50,780 nucleotides of DNA from an uncultured Bacillota bacterium (GTDB lineage: Bacteria > Bacillota_I > Bacilli_A > RFN20 > CAG-288). Under the pieces are notes generated by a model. That model was not told the origin of the DNA, ran no database searches, and saw only the letters and a list, made by a program, of their open reading frames with translations. The stretch is taken from positions 1 to 50,780 of the forward strand of contig CASFYT010000002.1 in NCBI GenBank assembly GCA_949299015.1. Reading direction: 5' to 3'. Shown in pieces: positions 16,901 to 25,334 of this stretch (its first letter is position 1; every line of letters starts with the position of its first letter). The position numbers were made by a program, and so were the translations under genes.

Positions 16901-19699
16901 AAGATTCTCCGTCCTTACGAGAAGAACAAGATCAAGGCCTCGCAGGCGACCGCGCTTCTGACGCTGGTCATCCACCTTCAGGACCTTGCTTCGCAGATTG
17001 ACGCTTTCCTTCCTTCCGTCCGAAACGTCTTCCGGGAACAATTCGTCGACATCGACGAAAGCGATGCCGTTGCATTGAAGAAAGAATTCGAATATTCCCT
17101 CTCCCTCTATCAGAGCGTGGACGCCCTGGAGGACCTGCCGAAGAAAAAGCGGCTCCTCTCGGCCTTCCTCTCCGTCCTCCATTCGCTCTCCAGCCTCAAC
17201 GTCAACGCCGTCAACGTCTTCCTCTCCCTCTATCAGGAATTCGAGGATTCCCTGGAGGAGCAGCGGCAGAAGTTCGACTTCGACCTCTCCGTCCTTCCTG
17301 ACCGCAGCGATTACTACGCCTCCCTTCCGGGAAACCTGCAGAAGATCAAGGACAAGCTTTCCTTCGCCCCGGAATGGGCCAACATGAATTCGGCCCTGGA
17401 CGAGCTCAAGGCCCTCGGCCTGGAATCGGCCTGCACGGCGCTCAAGGAGGGAAAGGTCTCCTGCCGCACGCTGAAGGACGCCATCGACTGCCGCATCTAC
17501 CTGGGCATCGCCCTCCTCTCGATCCGCGAGAACAACCTCGAATCCTTCTCGGGCCTGAGCGAAGAGGCGACCATCCGCAAGTTCAACGAAGAATGCGCCC
17601 TCTTCCGCGAGCTCTCCATCGCCATGCTCCGGAGCCGGCTGAGCGAGGACATCCCCAACGAGAGGACGAACGCCTCCCCGACCTCCGAGCTCGGCTTCCT
17701 CAAAAAGGCCATCTCCTCCAACGGGCACGGGAAGGGCATCCGCATGATCCTCGACGGCGCCATCAACCTCGTGAGGACGCTCTGCCCCTGCTTCCTGATG
17801 TCCCCGATGTCGGCGGCGACCTATCTCTCCCCGAACATGGCGCTCTTCGACGTCGTCATCTTCGACGAAGCCAGCCAGATCCCGACCGCCGAGGCCGTCG
17901 GTCCCATCTCCCGCGGCAGAAGCCTCATCGTCTGCGGCGACAGCAACCAGCTCCCGCCGACCTCCTTCTTCAAGCGGGACAACTCGTCCTCCGAGGACAG
18001 CGACTTCCTCAACTCGTCCCTTCCCTCCATCCTGGAGGAATGCAAGGCCATCATGCTGCCCGAACAGGAACTGCGCTGGCACTACCGCAGCCGTTCGGAA
18101 TCCTTGATCGCGTTCTCCAACCACGAATTCTACAACGACTCCCTCTACACCTTCCCCTCGATCGACGACCAGGTCTCGATGGTCCGGTACGTGCCCGTCC
18201 AGTCGGCCTACGACCGGTCCCATTCCCGGACCAACGCCCGGGAGGCGGAAGCCATCGTCAAGGAGGTGCTGAGGCGGAAGAAGGATCCTCGCCTCAAGAA
18301 GGATTCCATCGGCATCGTCTGCTTCTCCCAGGCCCAGAAGGACCTGGTCGAGGACAAGCTGGACGACGCCATGACCGAGGAGCTCAAACAGGAAGACGAG
18401 CAGTCCCTGGAGCCGATCTTCGTCAAGAACCTGGAAAACGTCCAGGGAGACGAACGCGACGTCATCATCTTCTCCATCGGCTACGGCATGGACCGCAACA
18501 GGAAGATGTCGATGAACTTCGGCCCCATCAACGGCATCAACGGCTTCCGGCGCCTCAACGTTGCGATTTCCCGCGCCCGCAAGGAGATGCTCATCTACAC
18601 CAACATCGACCCGGACCTCTACCATGACGAAGACATCGACAACCCGGGCGCTCAGTACCTCTTCCGTTTCCTGCGCTATGCCAAGCACGGCCGAAGCGAA
18701 CTCCAGAACTCCCCTCGGACCCAGGAGAGGAAGAAGGAAGTCCTCGCCGAATCCCTGGCGGCGGAGCTGCGGAAGAAGGGATACGGGGTCCACACCTCCG
18801 TCGGCGATTCCGCCTTCCACCTCCACCTCGCCCTCGCCGACAAGGAACATCCGGAGGACTATCTCCTCGGCGTCATGATCGAAGGAGAGAAGGGAACCGA
18901 CTACCACCTCGTCGACAAGCTCCAGATCCAGCCCGAGGTCCTCAAGTCCCTCGGGTGGAAGACGATCCGCGTCTACGCCATCGACTGGATCAACTCCCCC
19001 AACAGCGTCATCACCGAGATCGAGATCGCCTACCGCAAGGCCTTGGAAGAGAAGAGGGGCCGGGACTTTGCCGGTGCAATGCCCGAGCCCAAGCCCACCG
19101 TCCGCCCGCCGGTCCTGGAAAAGAACGCGAAGCGGACCGGCAAGGGCAAGGACTACGTCCTTCCGCTCTATCACAGCCTGGAACAGAGCCAGCTCAAGGA
19201 GGACGAAATCCAGCACCAGATCGCCATCGTCCTGAAGAACGAAGCGCCGCTGAGCGAACGCCTGCTGCAGAAGAGGATCGCGTCCATCTTCGGAATCACG
19301 CGTCTCCAGGGGGCGGCGAAGGAGCTCTACGACAAGACGGTCGAGAAGTGGAAGGAAGGACATCTCGTCACAAAGAACAAGGACGGCACGTCGTTCTTCT
19401 GGTATGAGGGACAGGACCCCAAAAAGCTGGGATTCTACCGCCGGAGAGGCGGCCGGTCCGACCGCAACCTCGACGACATCCCCAAGGAAGAGATCGCCGT
19501 GGCGATCTACGACATCCTCATGGACCAGTTCGCCATCGACCGCGAAGGCCTGGCCCGTCAGCTCCTGGCCTACTTCGGACTCTCGCGCGATACGGGCAAG
19601 TTCGCGCCGATCATCGAAGAGAGCATCGACTACGCCATCGAAAACAGGACGGACTTCCTGGCCGTCGGCGAAAACGGAACGTTCCTGCTCAAGGATTGA
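13916..19699 (+). CDS. UPF1-like SF1 helicase with TGase-like, nuclease-like and DUF3320 domains
   Basis: 1927 residues, COG1112 type. In order: a beta-rich N-terminal domain (1-140), a transglutaminase-like segment near 225-270 (EGTVLDLALLYASILENIGLH…AYVG), a DUF4011-type region (about 380-600), helicase Walker A GPPGTGKS (677-684), a long helical insertion, DEAS Walker B (1317-1320), GDSNQLPP, motif V (VQGDERDV, about 1509) and motif VI (NVAISRARKE, about 1547), a Vsr/MTES_1575-like endonuclease fold (about 1600-1690), and DUF3320 (about 1755-1925). Related multidomain helicases have been reported in defence-rich gene neighbourhoods. Helicase motifs look intact, while the transglutaminase Cys/His and the nuclease Asp/Glu appear replaced. 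An AT-rich patch lies at 14690-14838. It overlaps the next start by one base. Confidence 0.9.
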   Translation: MDNPEFRPEIRVKAKVSTGLNLLSIVNDPLPCLVSLAVENLSERGIKDLRLSIRFDPSFGQEHEIFFQYLGPKSTSLVSPNELRRLSFNRLFFSRLTEATKGRVLISIRGEGSAEPLLEESFEIDLYPYDTFLGRREGRESQLASYVMPNLSGVKDLCAKVSERLREKDKGFACGYQEEERGVLDQIEETFLLLRSKQFQVQEEDLSRIDRISIPDVLLVRKEGTVLDLALLYASILENIGLHALLAIKDEKAYVGCFLEEDVFLSNSIEYSPSHVQSLIEQKNLILIDVSKLSNPISEFKEATESIEEAFFQGFDFFCAIDISICRDNGIFPLPLHYDEASQSVVYSDQRNVLRTYGHYDSLTTQEETRSGFDVWERELLDLSMNNPLLNYRIKKSLSFLCDDAVSFARSYRSDDRFGITARPATMTGTVDVLQAIDDPRYASLAAGSVQGRKLVSFLTENDLRDRLKYIYRKYRDNLNDKGANTLYLTIGLLRYYEVQNQDNLGAYRVAPLVLVPVDLVKDGKSKGSYSLRLRDDEWMHNTTLIEFLKKERGFDLSGIESILPGPDGHLDVERILAQMERTIKGLSGWSCHRNYLGLGSFDFTHYCMWNDLRLRKEAMGKNPIIRSLASGRKEWSEATSSHPVRESDCCIPLVADSSQIEAIMKCADGKSFILFGPPGTGKSQTIVNMIANSLYHGKKVLFVSEKQAALDVVYNRLKRIGLDPFCLQLHSAKASKAMVLRQFSNAFKNAQLGSPSEFERYKESIATKRTKLEYDIEVFHRASPCFLSINDALIGYESVKESRQLPPFSDDFLRKLTPEDFQSINDLAERIAYLEAYGHFGTYFQNDLMPLRGHAYGLEKRERLSEQLDQWIKKAQMLSARVNKIKEVFRPNFSFSRSNVALLARFLTKALVAEAPVPLASSIVDFTIAEEAENISSFLTLLTEYQSIRQEKLLPYLKPEVLKDKSLREGYSEVKSIDLSGKIFHRQKSASKAKKILRPYEKNKIKASQATALLTLVIHLQDLASQIDAFLPSVRNVFREQFVDIDESDAVALKKEFEYSLSLYQSVDALEDLPKKKRLLSAFLSVLHSLSSLNVNAVNVFLSLYQEFEDSLEEQRQKFDFDLSVLPDRSDYYASLPGNLQKIKDKLSFAPEWANMNSALDELKALGLESACTALKEGKVSCRTLKDAIDCRIYLGIALLSIRENNLESFSGLSEEATIRKFNEECALFRELSIAMLRSRLSEDIPNERTNASPTSELGFLKKAISSNGHGKGIRMILDGAINLVRTLCPCFLMSPMSAATYLSPNMALFDVVIFDEASQIPTAEAVGPISRGRSLIVCGDSNQLPPTSFFKRDNSSSEDSDFLNSSLPSILEECKAIMLPEQELRWHYRSRSESLIAFSNHEFYNDSLYTFPSIDDQVSMVRYVPVQSAYDRSHSRTNAREAEAIVKEVLRRKKDPRLKKDSIGIVCFSQAQKDLVEDKLDDAMTEELKQEDEQSLEPIFVKNLENVQGDERDVIIFSIGYGMDRNRKMSMNFGPINGINGFRRLNVAISRARKEMLIYTNIDPDLYHDEDIDNPGAQYLFRFLRYAKHGRSELQNSPRTQERKKEVLAESLAAELRKKGYGVHTSVGDSAFHLHLALADKEHPEDYLLGVMIEGEKGTDYHLVDKLQIQPEVLKSLGWKTIRVYAIDWINSPNSVITEIEIAYRKALEEKRGRDFAGAMPEPKPTVRPPVLEKNAKRTGKGKDYVLPLYHSLEQSQLKEDEIQHQIAIVLKNEAPLSERLLQKRIASIFGITRLQGAAKELYDKTVEKWKEGHLVTKNKDGTSFFWYEGQDPKKLGFYRRRGGRSDRNLDDIPKEEIAVAIYDILMDQFAIDREGLARQLLAYFGLSRDTGKFAPIIEESIDYAIENRTDFLAVGENGTFLLKD

Positions 19700-20754
19700 T
19701 GGGCAAGCTCCTCGACCTGTTCGACGCGATGGAAAGGGACGGGAAGGAAAGGGCCCGTCTCTCGTCCCTCAACATCGAAACCTCCCTCGACTATTCCCTC
19801 TTCCGCGAAGAAGGGAAGAACGTCTTTCTCCTGGACGGAAGGCGCTACGAGATTCCCGACAACAGCACCCTCTTCGTCCGCCAGGACAAGGTCTTCGTCA
19901 ACAACGTCCCCTTCCCTTCGCTGGAGGAGAGGGAAGAGGACGATCCGCACCAGTCCGTCGAACGCATCCGTCCCTACTACCTTCCGCGGGAGATCGACGT
20001 CGAACACCGCCTCGTCCTGAGGCAGAAGAGGAAGGCGACCTACGACGACCGCATCGACAAGCGGATTCCCCTCTACGTCTACCGCTTCCAGGACAGGGAA
20101 GGAAGGATCTTTCCTGTCCGCGTCTACCGCGGCGGACGGGAGACGAGCCGACGCGGCTTCCTCCACTATGGGACGATGGAGCTCTTCTGCTCCGAGGAGG
20201 ACAGCGACAAGGAGGTCTCGACCTTCGTCGAGTACCTGATCGAAAAGCGGAACCAGGTATACTTCACGCCCTTCTACGACGAAGGAACCCTCTTCTTCTT
20301 CGGCCGAAGGAAGACCGTCACCACGGACTCCAGGAGGCTCTCCGACCCCGACGCCTTCGTCGTCGCCCCAGGAGAGCATCCGATCCGCTCCTACAAGCAG
20401 AACTTCTTCCTCTACCTCAAGAAGAGGATCGTCGAGATCGGAGACCGGATGGGGCTCGACCTGAGGCGCTGGGAAATCAAGGTCAACAACTACCAGGGTT
20501 TCTTCGCCTCCAACAGCAGCGAGAGGGTCTTCCGCTTCGACTACCGGAACTGCGCCTTCCGGCAGGACATCGTCGACGCCCTGATCGTCCACGAGGTCGC
20601 CCATTGCTACGTCCGCAACCACGGCAAGGCCTTCCAGGCCCTCTGCCGCCGCTACTGTCCCGACTACGACCTCCTGGACTACTTCATCGATCAAGGCGTC
20701 CTCAACCCCCAGTACCTGAGCGAAGCGGAACGCCGGAAATACGCGACCCGATAG
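19699..20754 (+). CDS. YgjP/SprT-like zinc metalloprotease with N-terminal extension
   Basis: 351 residues from the ATG at 19699, overlapping the helicase stop (TGATG). The C-terminal third is the YgjP/WLM-type domain: a helical lead-in (LYLKKRIVEIGDRMGLDLRRWEIKV) and HEVAHCYVRNHGKAF near residue 297, giving the HExxH plus downstream His zinc site. YgjP family proteins are usually about 230 residues, so roughly the first 110 residues here are extra and unassigned. Translational coupling to the helicase suggests that the two act in one process, possibly protein or nucleoprotein processing. Confidence 0.82.
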   Translation: MGKLLDLFDAMERDGKERARLSSLNIETSLDYSLFREEGKNVFLLDGRRYEIPDNSTLFVRQDKVFVNNVPFPSLEEREEDDPHQSVERIRPYYLPREIDVEHRLVLRQKRKATYDDRIDKRIPLYVYRFQDREGRIFPVRVYRGGRETSRRGFLHYGTMELFCSEEDSDKEVSTFVEYLIEKRNQVYFTPFYDEGTLFFFGRRKTVTTDSRRLSDPDAFVVAPGEHPIRSYKQNFFLYLKKRIVEIGDRMGLDLRRWEIKVNNYQGFFASNSSERVFRFDYRNCAFRQDIVDALIVHEVAHCYVRNHGKAFQALCRRYCPDYDLLDYFIDQGVLNPQYLSEAERRKYATR

Positions 20755-20807
20755 ATACCTCTCCGGAAGGGGGAAATCCCAGGATTCCTTTCGCTTGCCT
20801 TCCCCTA

Positions 20808-20816
20808 TGCTACAAT
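20808..20816 (+). promoter_or_regulatory. Extended -10 promoter of the Sel1-repeat gene
   Basis: TGCTACAAT (20808-20816) is an extended -10 box 27 bases before the ATG at 20844; AAAGAGG (20829-20835) is the ribosome site. No convincing -35 box. Confidence 0.5.
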
Positions 20817-20843
20817 ATTCGCAGTGACAAAGAGGTCAACAGC

Positions 20844-21989
20844 ATGGACTATCATCGGATCAAGGCCCATTCGGCCGAAGAATTCCTCTCGCTCTACTAC
20901 GACAGGGATTGCCTTCTCGAAGCCATCGACTACGATCCCTCCTTCCTGGAAGAACTCGTCGGACGGGCCCGTGCGCTCGTCAAGGAAGAACCTTCGCCGA
21001 AGAACAACGTCCTGCTCTCCTACCTCCTCATCGAAAAGGAAGACACCGAAGGCATCCGCCTGCTCGACAGCATGGCCCGGACCGGCGAGAGAAGGGCGCT
21101 CTACCTCCTGGGCGAATGCTACCAGAACGGTCATCTCGTCGAAAAGGACATCGACCAGGCCCTCCGCTGCTACGAACTGGCCGCCAGCAAGGGAGAGCCG
21201 ATGGCCCTGACGCGGATCGGCATCTCCTACACCTATGGATTCGGAAAGGAAAAGGACCTCGACAAGGCCGTCCATTGCTTCCAAGAGGCGGCAGATCAAG
21301 GACATCCCGTCGCCCTCTATTCCCTCGGCGTCCTCTTCTCTCTTCCCCAGTACGAACACAAGGACACGAAGAAGGCCCTCTCCTACTTCGAGGAGGCGGC
21401 CAAACAGGGGTCCGTCGAGGCCTTGTCGAGCCTCGGACGCGCCTACAAGTACGGAGACGGCGTTCCGCAGGATTACCGGAAGTCCCTGGAGTACTTCCTC
21501 CAAGCCAGCGAGAAGGGAGACCTCTTCGCCAGCAACAACGTGGGCCTCTACTACGAAAGGGGGCTTGGAGTCGCCTACGACCTCCGGAAGGCCGTCGAGT
21601 ACTATCGGAAGGGAGCAATGGCCAACTATGCCCCCTCCCTCTATCATCTCGGCCTCCTCTACCTGGAAGGAAAGGCCGTCGAGAAGGACGAGGAGAAGGC
21701 CTTCTCCCTGCTGAAGAAGGCGTCGGACCACAACTATCCCCTGGCCTCCTACTACCTCGGAATCCTCTACAAGGACGGGAGGGGAACCAAGAAGGACCTC
21801 GAAAGGGCCTTCTACTGCTTCCGGATCGCCAAGGAGAACGGAATCGCCCACGCCATGTATGAGCTTGGCCTTCTCTACCTGGAAGGACAGGGAACCGAGA
21901 AGGATGTTCCCCTCGCCAAGACCCTCCTTCGCCAAGCGAAGGAACAAGGAGTCGTCGAGGCCGGGGAAAGGCTGAAGGAGATTTCCTAA
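20844..21989 (+). CDS. Sel1-repeat protein
   Basis: 381 residues. After an unassigned N-terminal 85 residues there are about eight Sel1-like repeats of some 36 residues, each with the A-x-x-x-L-G-x-x-Y-x-x-G core followed by D-x-x-K-A-x-x-Y/F (for example ALYLLGECYQNG, SLGRAYKYGDGV, LGLLYLEGKAVEKD). Such solenoids bind partner proteins. No signal peptide or membrane segment, so cytoplasmic. It lies 89 bases after the metalloprotease gene with its own promoter, so it may or may not belong to that unit. Confidence 0.9.
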   Translation: MDYHRIKAHSAEEFLSLYYDRDCLLEAIDYDPSFLEELVGRARALVKEEPSPKNNVLLSYLLIEKEDTEGIRLLDSMARTGERRALYLLGECYQNGHLVEKDIDQALRCYELAASKGEPMALTRIGISYTYGFGKEKDLDKAVHCFQEAADQGHPVALYSLGVLFSLPQYEHKDTKKALSYFEEAAKQGSVEALSSLGRAYKYGDGVPQDYRKSLEYFLQASEKGDLFASNNVGLYYERGLGVAYDLRKAVEYYRKGAMANYAPSLYHLGLLYLEGKAVEKDEEKAFSLLKKASDHNYPLASYYLGILYKDGRGTKKDLERAFYCFRIAKENGIAHAMYELGLLYLEGQGTEKDVPLAKTLLRQAKEQGVVEAGERLKEIS

Positions 21990-22449
21990 TTCTTCCAACC
22001 TTCCTTCAATTGCCAACTTTTCATTGTATTTATTGATTGGAACAAGTAGGACGACTAATGCCAATCAGTCGCTTTTCTGTCATCGAAACAGCTCAGGAAC
22101 GTTGATGATGATTCATTCTCTCAGCCTTCGCTTTGAAGAGGCCTTCTTTCTTCATGGAATACAGAGCCGGGAAGGACGATCTCCGGCTCCCTGTTCTCCA
22201 TCCCCTTTCGTTGGCCCCCTTCCTGAAAAGGAATCCGTCGCTTGTATGGTATTCTAATTTTTTCCTTTTCAACTTATGCTTTTCCGTATTGTCTTAATTT
22301 TTGATGAAGTCTCTGCATCAATCCGGTCTACAGGATCCCGTCCGGGATGCCGTATTCAAAAAGACACGGCAAAAGAGGAACGGGAATGGGAATGGCAATC
22401 GACGCACAGGACCGAGTCGATGCAGGGGCTTCTTGATTTCGTCGTTGGC
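21990..22449. other. 460-base intergenic region without a supported gene
   Basis: AT-richer than its surroundings. It holds several inverted repeats: CGACT/AGTCG (22052-22071, followed by CTTTTCTG, a weak terminator for the Sel1 gene), AGCCGG/CCGGCT with a 12-base loop (about 22165-22190), ATCCCG/CGGGAT (about 22336-22349) and GCCGT/ACGGC directly after it (about 22351-22372). The last pair lies beyond the prs stop and could end its message on the minus strand. Short open frames here lack ribosome sites and codon bias. A small RNA cannot be excluded. Confidence 0.4.
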
Positions 22450-23421
22450 TCAGTTCGCGTACATGTCGTAGGAATGGGAGACGGAGGTATCGGAATTGAT
22501 GGCCGTGATGGCATTGGCGATGATCGGTGCCAAGGAGCAGACGTGAATCGGAATGTTTCGGTCGTTGAGGAATTTCTGCGGAAGCGGAATCGAGTCCGTG
22601 ACGAAGATGTGCTTGAAGACGCCCTTGGAGAGACGGTCATAGGCAGGGTCGGAAAGGACGGGGTGCGTGCAGACGAGGGAGACGTCCTGTGCACCGTTTT
22701 CCTTCAGGGCCGTGGCGGCGGCGGTGACCGATCCTGCCGTGTCGACCATGTCGTCGACGATCAGGCAGTCCTTTCCCTTGACGTCGCCGATGATGTTCAT
22801 GACTTCGGGTTGATAGGCCGCGTTCCTTCTCTTGTCGATGATGGCGATCGGAGTGTTGAGCTTCTCCGCAATCCTGCGGGCGCGATTGACGCCTCCGTGG
22901 TCCGGAGACACCGTGACAAGGTTCTTCTTGTCGATGCTCTCGTCATGAAGGATGACGTGCCCCAGGAAGGGGATGGCGCTCAGGTCGTCCTCGATGCAGG
23001 TGAAGAAGCCTTGAATCTGGGCGGCATGAAGGTCGAAGGTGACGATGCGGTCGGCACCAGCCGTAGAGAAGAGGTCGGCGACGAGCTTCGAAGAGATGGG
23101 TTCTCTCGGCTTGGACTTGCGATCCTGGCGGGCATAGCCATAGTAGGGAACGACGACGTTGATCTCCTTGGCGGAGGAACGGCGCAGGGCGTCGATGAAG
23201 ATCAGGCATTCCATCAAGGTCTCGTTGACCGGAGGGCAGGTGGACTGGATGATGAAGATCTGCTTCCCGCGGACGGTCTCCTCGGGACAGGCAAGGACCT
23301 CCCCCGAAGGGAAATGCGACAGACGAACCTTTCCGAGTTCGACTCCAAGACAACCCGCGACTTTCTGAGCCAGCTCGACATTGGCGGAGAGGGCATAGAC
23401 GACTGCGTTGTTCTTAAGCAC
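22450..23421 (-). CDS. prs: Ribose-phosphate pyrophosphokinase
   Basis: 323 residues, full length. It makes PRPP from ribose-5-phosphate and ATP for nucleotide, histidine and tryptophan synthesis. Seen: FPSGEV, VVPYYGYARQDRK, the flexible-loop region, DLHAAQIQGFF, SPDHGGVNRAR and the PRPP loop CLIVDDMVDTAGS near residue 225. The start is a GTG at 23421 with GGGGGA upstream; this places the N-terminus (MLKNNAVVYAL) at the family's usual position. Likely shares or follows a promoter in the 48-base gap from the esterase gene, where TAGAAT is visible. Confidence 0.96.
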   Translation of the reverse strand: MLKNNAVVYALSANVELAQKVAGCLGVELGKVRLSHFPSGEVLACPEETVRGKQIFIIQSTCPPVNETLMECLIFIDALRRSSAKEINVVVPYYGYARQDRKSKPREPISSKLVADLFSTAGADRIVTFDLHAAQIQGFFTCIEDDLSAIPFLGHVILHDESIDKKNLVTVSPDHGGVNRARRIAEKLNTPIAIIDKRRNAAYQPEVMNIIGDVKGKDCLIVDDMVDTAGSVTAAATALKENGAQDVSLVCTHPVLSDPAYDRLSKGVFKHIFVTDSIPLPQKFLNDRNIPIHVCSLAPIIANAITAINSDTSVSHSYDMYAN

Positions 23422-23469
23422 GGCGATATCCCCCTAAAACGTTACTATTCTATAACAAGCGAAGCTGAT

Positions 23470-24393
23470 TCAAGAAGCATCGGAAGAAAAGTCGGACGAA
23501 TGCCGTCGGAGAAAGTCGAGCGCCTTTTCGTTTGCCGACACGGAAGACGGCTCGTCGACCTCCGTCACGCTCTGGACGTGGCCGAAGGTATCGTCCGGAA
23601 TCAAGACGAACTCCATCGGAAAGCCAAAGCGCCGGAAATCCTCCTTCAAGTCGAAGCTCATCCGGTTCAGGAACGTGTCTCCCGTCGACGTCAAGAGAAA
23701 GGTGGGCGGAAGCCGACGGATCGTGGCGGCGTAGTCGGGGAAGTCGGCCTTGTCATAGAACTCTTTCCCATTTTTTCCGCAATAGAGGCGGAAGAACGTC
23801 CTCCGGGCCCCCTTGTCCATGAACTTCGGCTTGGCGACGAAGGTCATCCGTTTGGGATAGCAGCAAGGATGGTAGAGGAGGAGGGAAGAAAAGGAAATCG
23901 GAAGAGACGGCACCTCGTAGAGCCGTTGAAGCTCTTCGCTCCCATCGATGGCGCAGAGGAGAAGGGCGAGGCCGGCACCCGCGCTGTCTCCGACGATGTG
24001 GGCGTTGTCGACATCGATGTGGAAGCGTTCCGCCTCTTCCCGGAGGAAGGAGAGCGTCCGATAGAGGGATTGGACCATATCTTTGATTGTCCCATCATAA
24101 ATCAAAGGATAGGATGGCATTGCAACATGGAATCCTTGTTCAGCAAACCATTTTCCAAAATCGATGTTGAGATTTTCATCTCCATACATCCATCCTCCGC
24201 CGTGGATGTCCAGAAGCAGTGGTCTTTTTTCCTCAGTCGTGCGCAGGATGTTGACGAAATCCTTGGTCTGCGGAACAGGGAGGTGGGCGACGGCGACGTC
24301 GGGTCTCTTCTTGTTCTTGAGATGTCTCTTCTTATCCGACTTCGCGACGAAATGAAACGTCAGTCGGAAGCCGAGCTCGTAGAATTTGCTCAT
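23470..24393 (-). CDS. Alpha/beta hydrolase, HSL-type esterase/lipase
   Basis: 307 residues. The oxyanion motif HGGGW (about 64-68) and nucleophile motif GDSAGAG (Ser about 136) define the hormone-sensitive-lipase group; TGDTF supplies the likely Asp and FGHV the catalytic His near residue 275. No signal peptide. It probably hydrolyses small acyl esters in the cytoplasm; the natural substrate is unknown. It overlaps ispE by ATGA (24390-24393). The stretch coding for residues 68-110 (about 24062-24195) uses AT-rich codons unlike the rest. Confidence 0.88.
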   Translation of the reverse strand: MSKFYELGFRLTFHFVAKSDKKRHLKNKKRPDVAVAHLPVPQTKDFVNILRTTEEKRPLLLDIHGGGWMYGDENLNIDFGKWFAEQGFHVAMPSYPLIYDGTIKDMVQSLYRTLSFLREEAERFHIDVDNAHIVGDSAGAGLALLLCAIDGSEELQRLYEVPSLPISFSSLLLYHPCCYPKRMTFVAKPKFMDKGARRTFFRLYCGKNGKEFYDKADFPDYAATIRRLPPTFLLTSTGDTFLNRMSFDLKEDFRRFGFPMEFVLIPDDTFGHVQSVTEVDEPSSVSANEKALDFLRRHSSDFSSDAS

Positions 24394-25262
24394 CGCGCGA
24401 GGCAGAACTGGGTCACGTAGGCCTGGTTCCCCTCCTTCTCGAAGACGTGGGCGACACGCTCGAGATGCCTCTTGTCCTTGGAGAGGGCAAAGCAGGCCGA
24501 CCCCGTTCCGGACATTCCGTTGAGCGGAAGCCCCATCGCATTCATCCGCTCCAGGAGCTCGCCAATCAAGGGGAGAGCCTTGATGGCAGGGACGGAGAGG
24601 ACGTTGGCCATCGACTGGCGCATTCCTTCCTCGTCGTCCTTCTTCAAGGCGTCGATCAGCCGTTCGACGTTGGGACGACGAATGGTCTCTTCGATCGTAT
24701 CGAAGGCTTCGTAGACGCTCTTGGTCGACAGGCCGTAGCTCGGCTTGACGATTAGGACATGGTAGGGATAGCCGACTTCGATCGGCGTGAGGACCTCGCC
24801 CTTGCCCTGGACGCGGGAAGGACGGTCGTAGAGGCAGAACGGGACGTCGGAGCCGATTCGGGAAGCCAGCTCCCGGATCCTTTCCTCCTTGTCCTGAGAC
24901 GGAGGGAGGAAGTGGTCGATGGCCCGGATGACGGCCGCCGCATCGGCGGAACCTCCGCCGAGACCTGCTTCGACAGGAATCTTCTTATAGATGAAGATCT
25001 TGAAGGAGCGGGGGAGTTCGAACGACTTCCGCATTTCCTCCAAGGCCTTGTAGGCGAGGTTGGACTCGTCACAGACGATCGTCGGGTTGTCGCAGAAGAG
25101 ATACGTCTCGTAGCCCCGCGGCAGATGCGTGATTTCGATGGAGTCGTGAAGGGTCAAAGGGATGGTCACCATGTCGATGTCGTGATAGTTGTCTTCCCTG
25201 CGTCTGAGGACGTCGATTGCCAGATTGATCTTGGCCAAGGCTTTGATCACTATCGTGTTCAT
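24390..25262 (-). CDS. ispE: 4-diphosphocytidyl-2-C-methyl-D-erythritol kinase
   Basis: 290 residues. The ATG at 25262 is preferred because the protein then begins with the family N-terminus (IKALAKINLAIDVL), and GGAG lies upstream; longer in-frame upstream sequence overlaps the divergent gene. The GHMP-kinase ATP loop PVEAGLGGGSADAAA sits near residue 100, and the C-terminal MSGTGSACFAL motif is present. It phosphorylates CDP-methylerythritol in the MEP route to isoprenoids, which feeds undecaprenyl phosphate. No other MEP gene is in the window. It is coupled to the downstream esterase by a 4-base overlap. Confidence 0.95.
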   Translation of the reverse strand: MNTIVIKALAKINLAIDVLRRREDNYHDIDMVTIPLTLHDSIEITHLPRGYETYLFCDNPTIVCDESNLAYKALEEMRKSFELPRSFKIFIYKKIPVEAGLGGGSADAAAVIRAIDHFLPPSQDKEERIRELASRIGSDVPFCLYDRPSRVQGKGEVLTPIEVGYPYHVLIVKPSYGLSTKSVYEAFDTIEETIRRPNVERLIDALKKDDEEGMRQSMANVLSVPAIKALPLIGELLERMNAMGLPLNGMSGTGSACFALSKDKRHLERVAHVFEKEGNQAYVTQFCLAR

Positions 25263-25334
25263 TTTTTCCGCTCCGTGTTCGTCGTTTTGTATTTTCGCTT
25301 TCGTCTCCTCCAATTGCAAGAGTAAACTATCCTC

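Noticed and set aside
14792-19363. 1523-codon open frame antisense to the helicase
   Set aside because: It mirrors the helicase gene; GC-biased third positions create long antisense frames. Its product is an Asp/Glu/Val/Gly-rich composition without motifs, and no ribosome site is seen.
20844-21989. Sel1 repeats as a DNA tandem repeat
   Set aside because: The repetition is at protein level with diverged DNA; there is no true tandem DNA array.
22024-22257. 77-codon plus-strand open frame in the gap before prs
   Set aside because: No ribosome site, no codon bias like the neighbours and no recognisable protein pattern.
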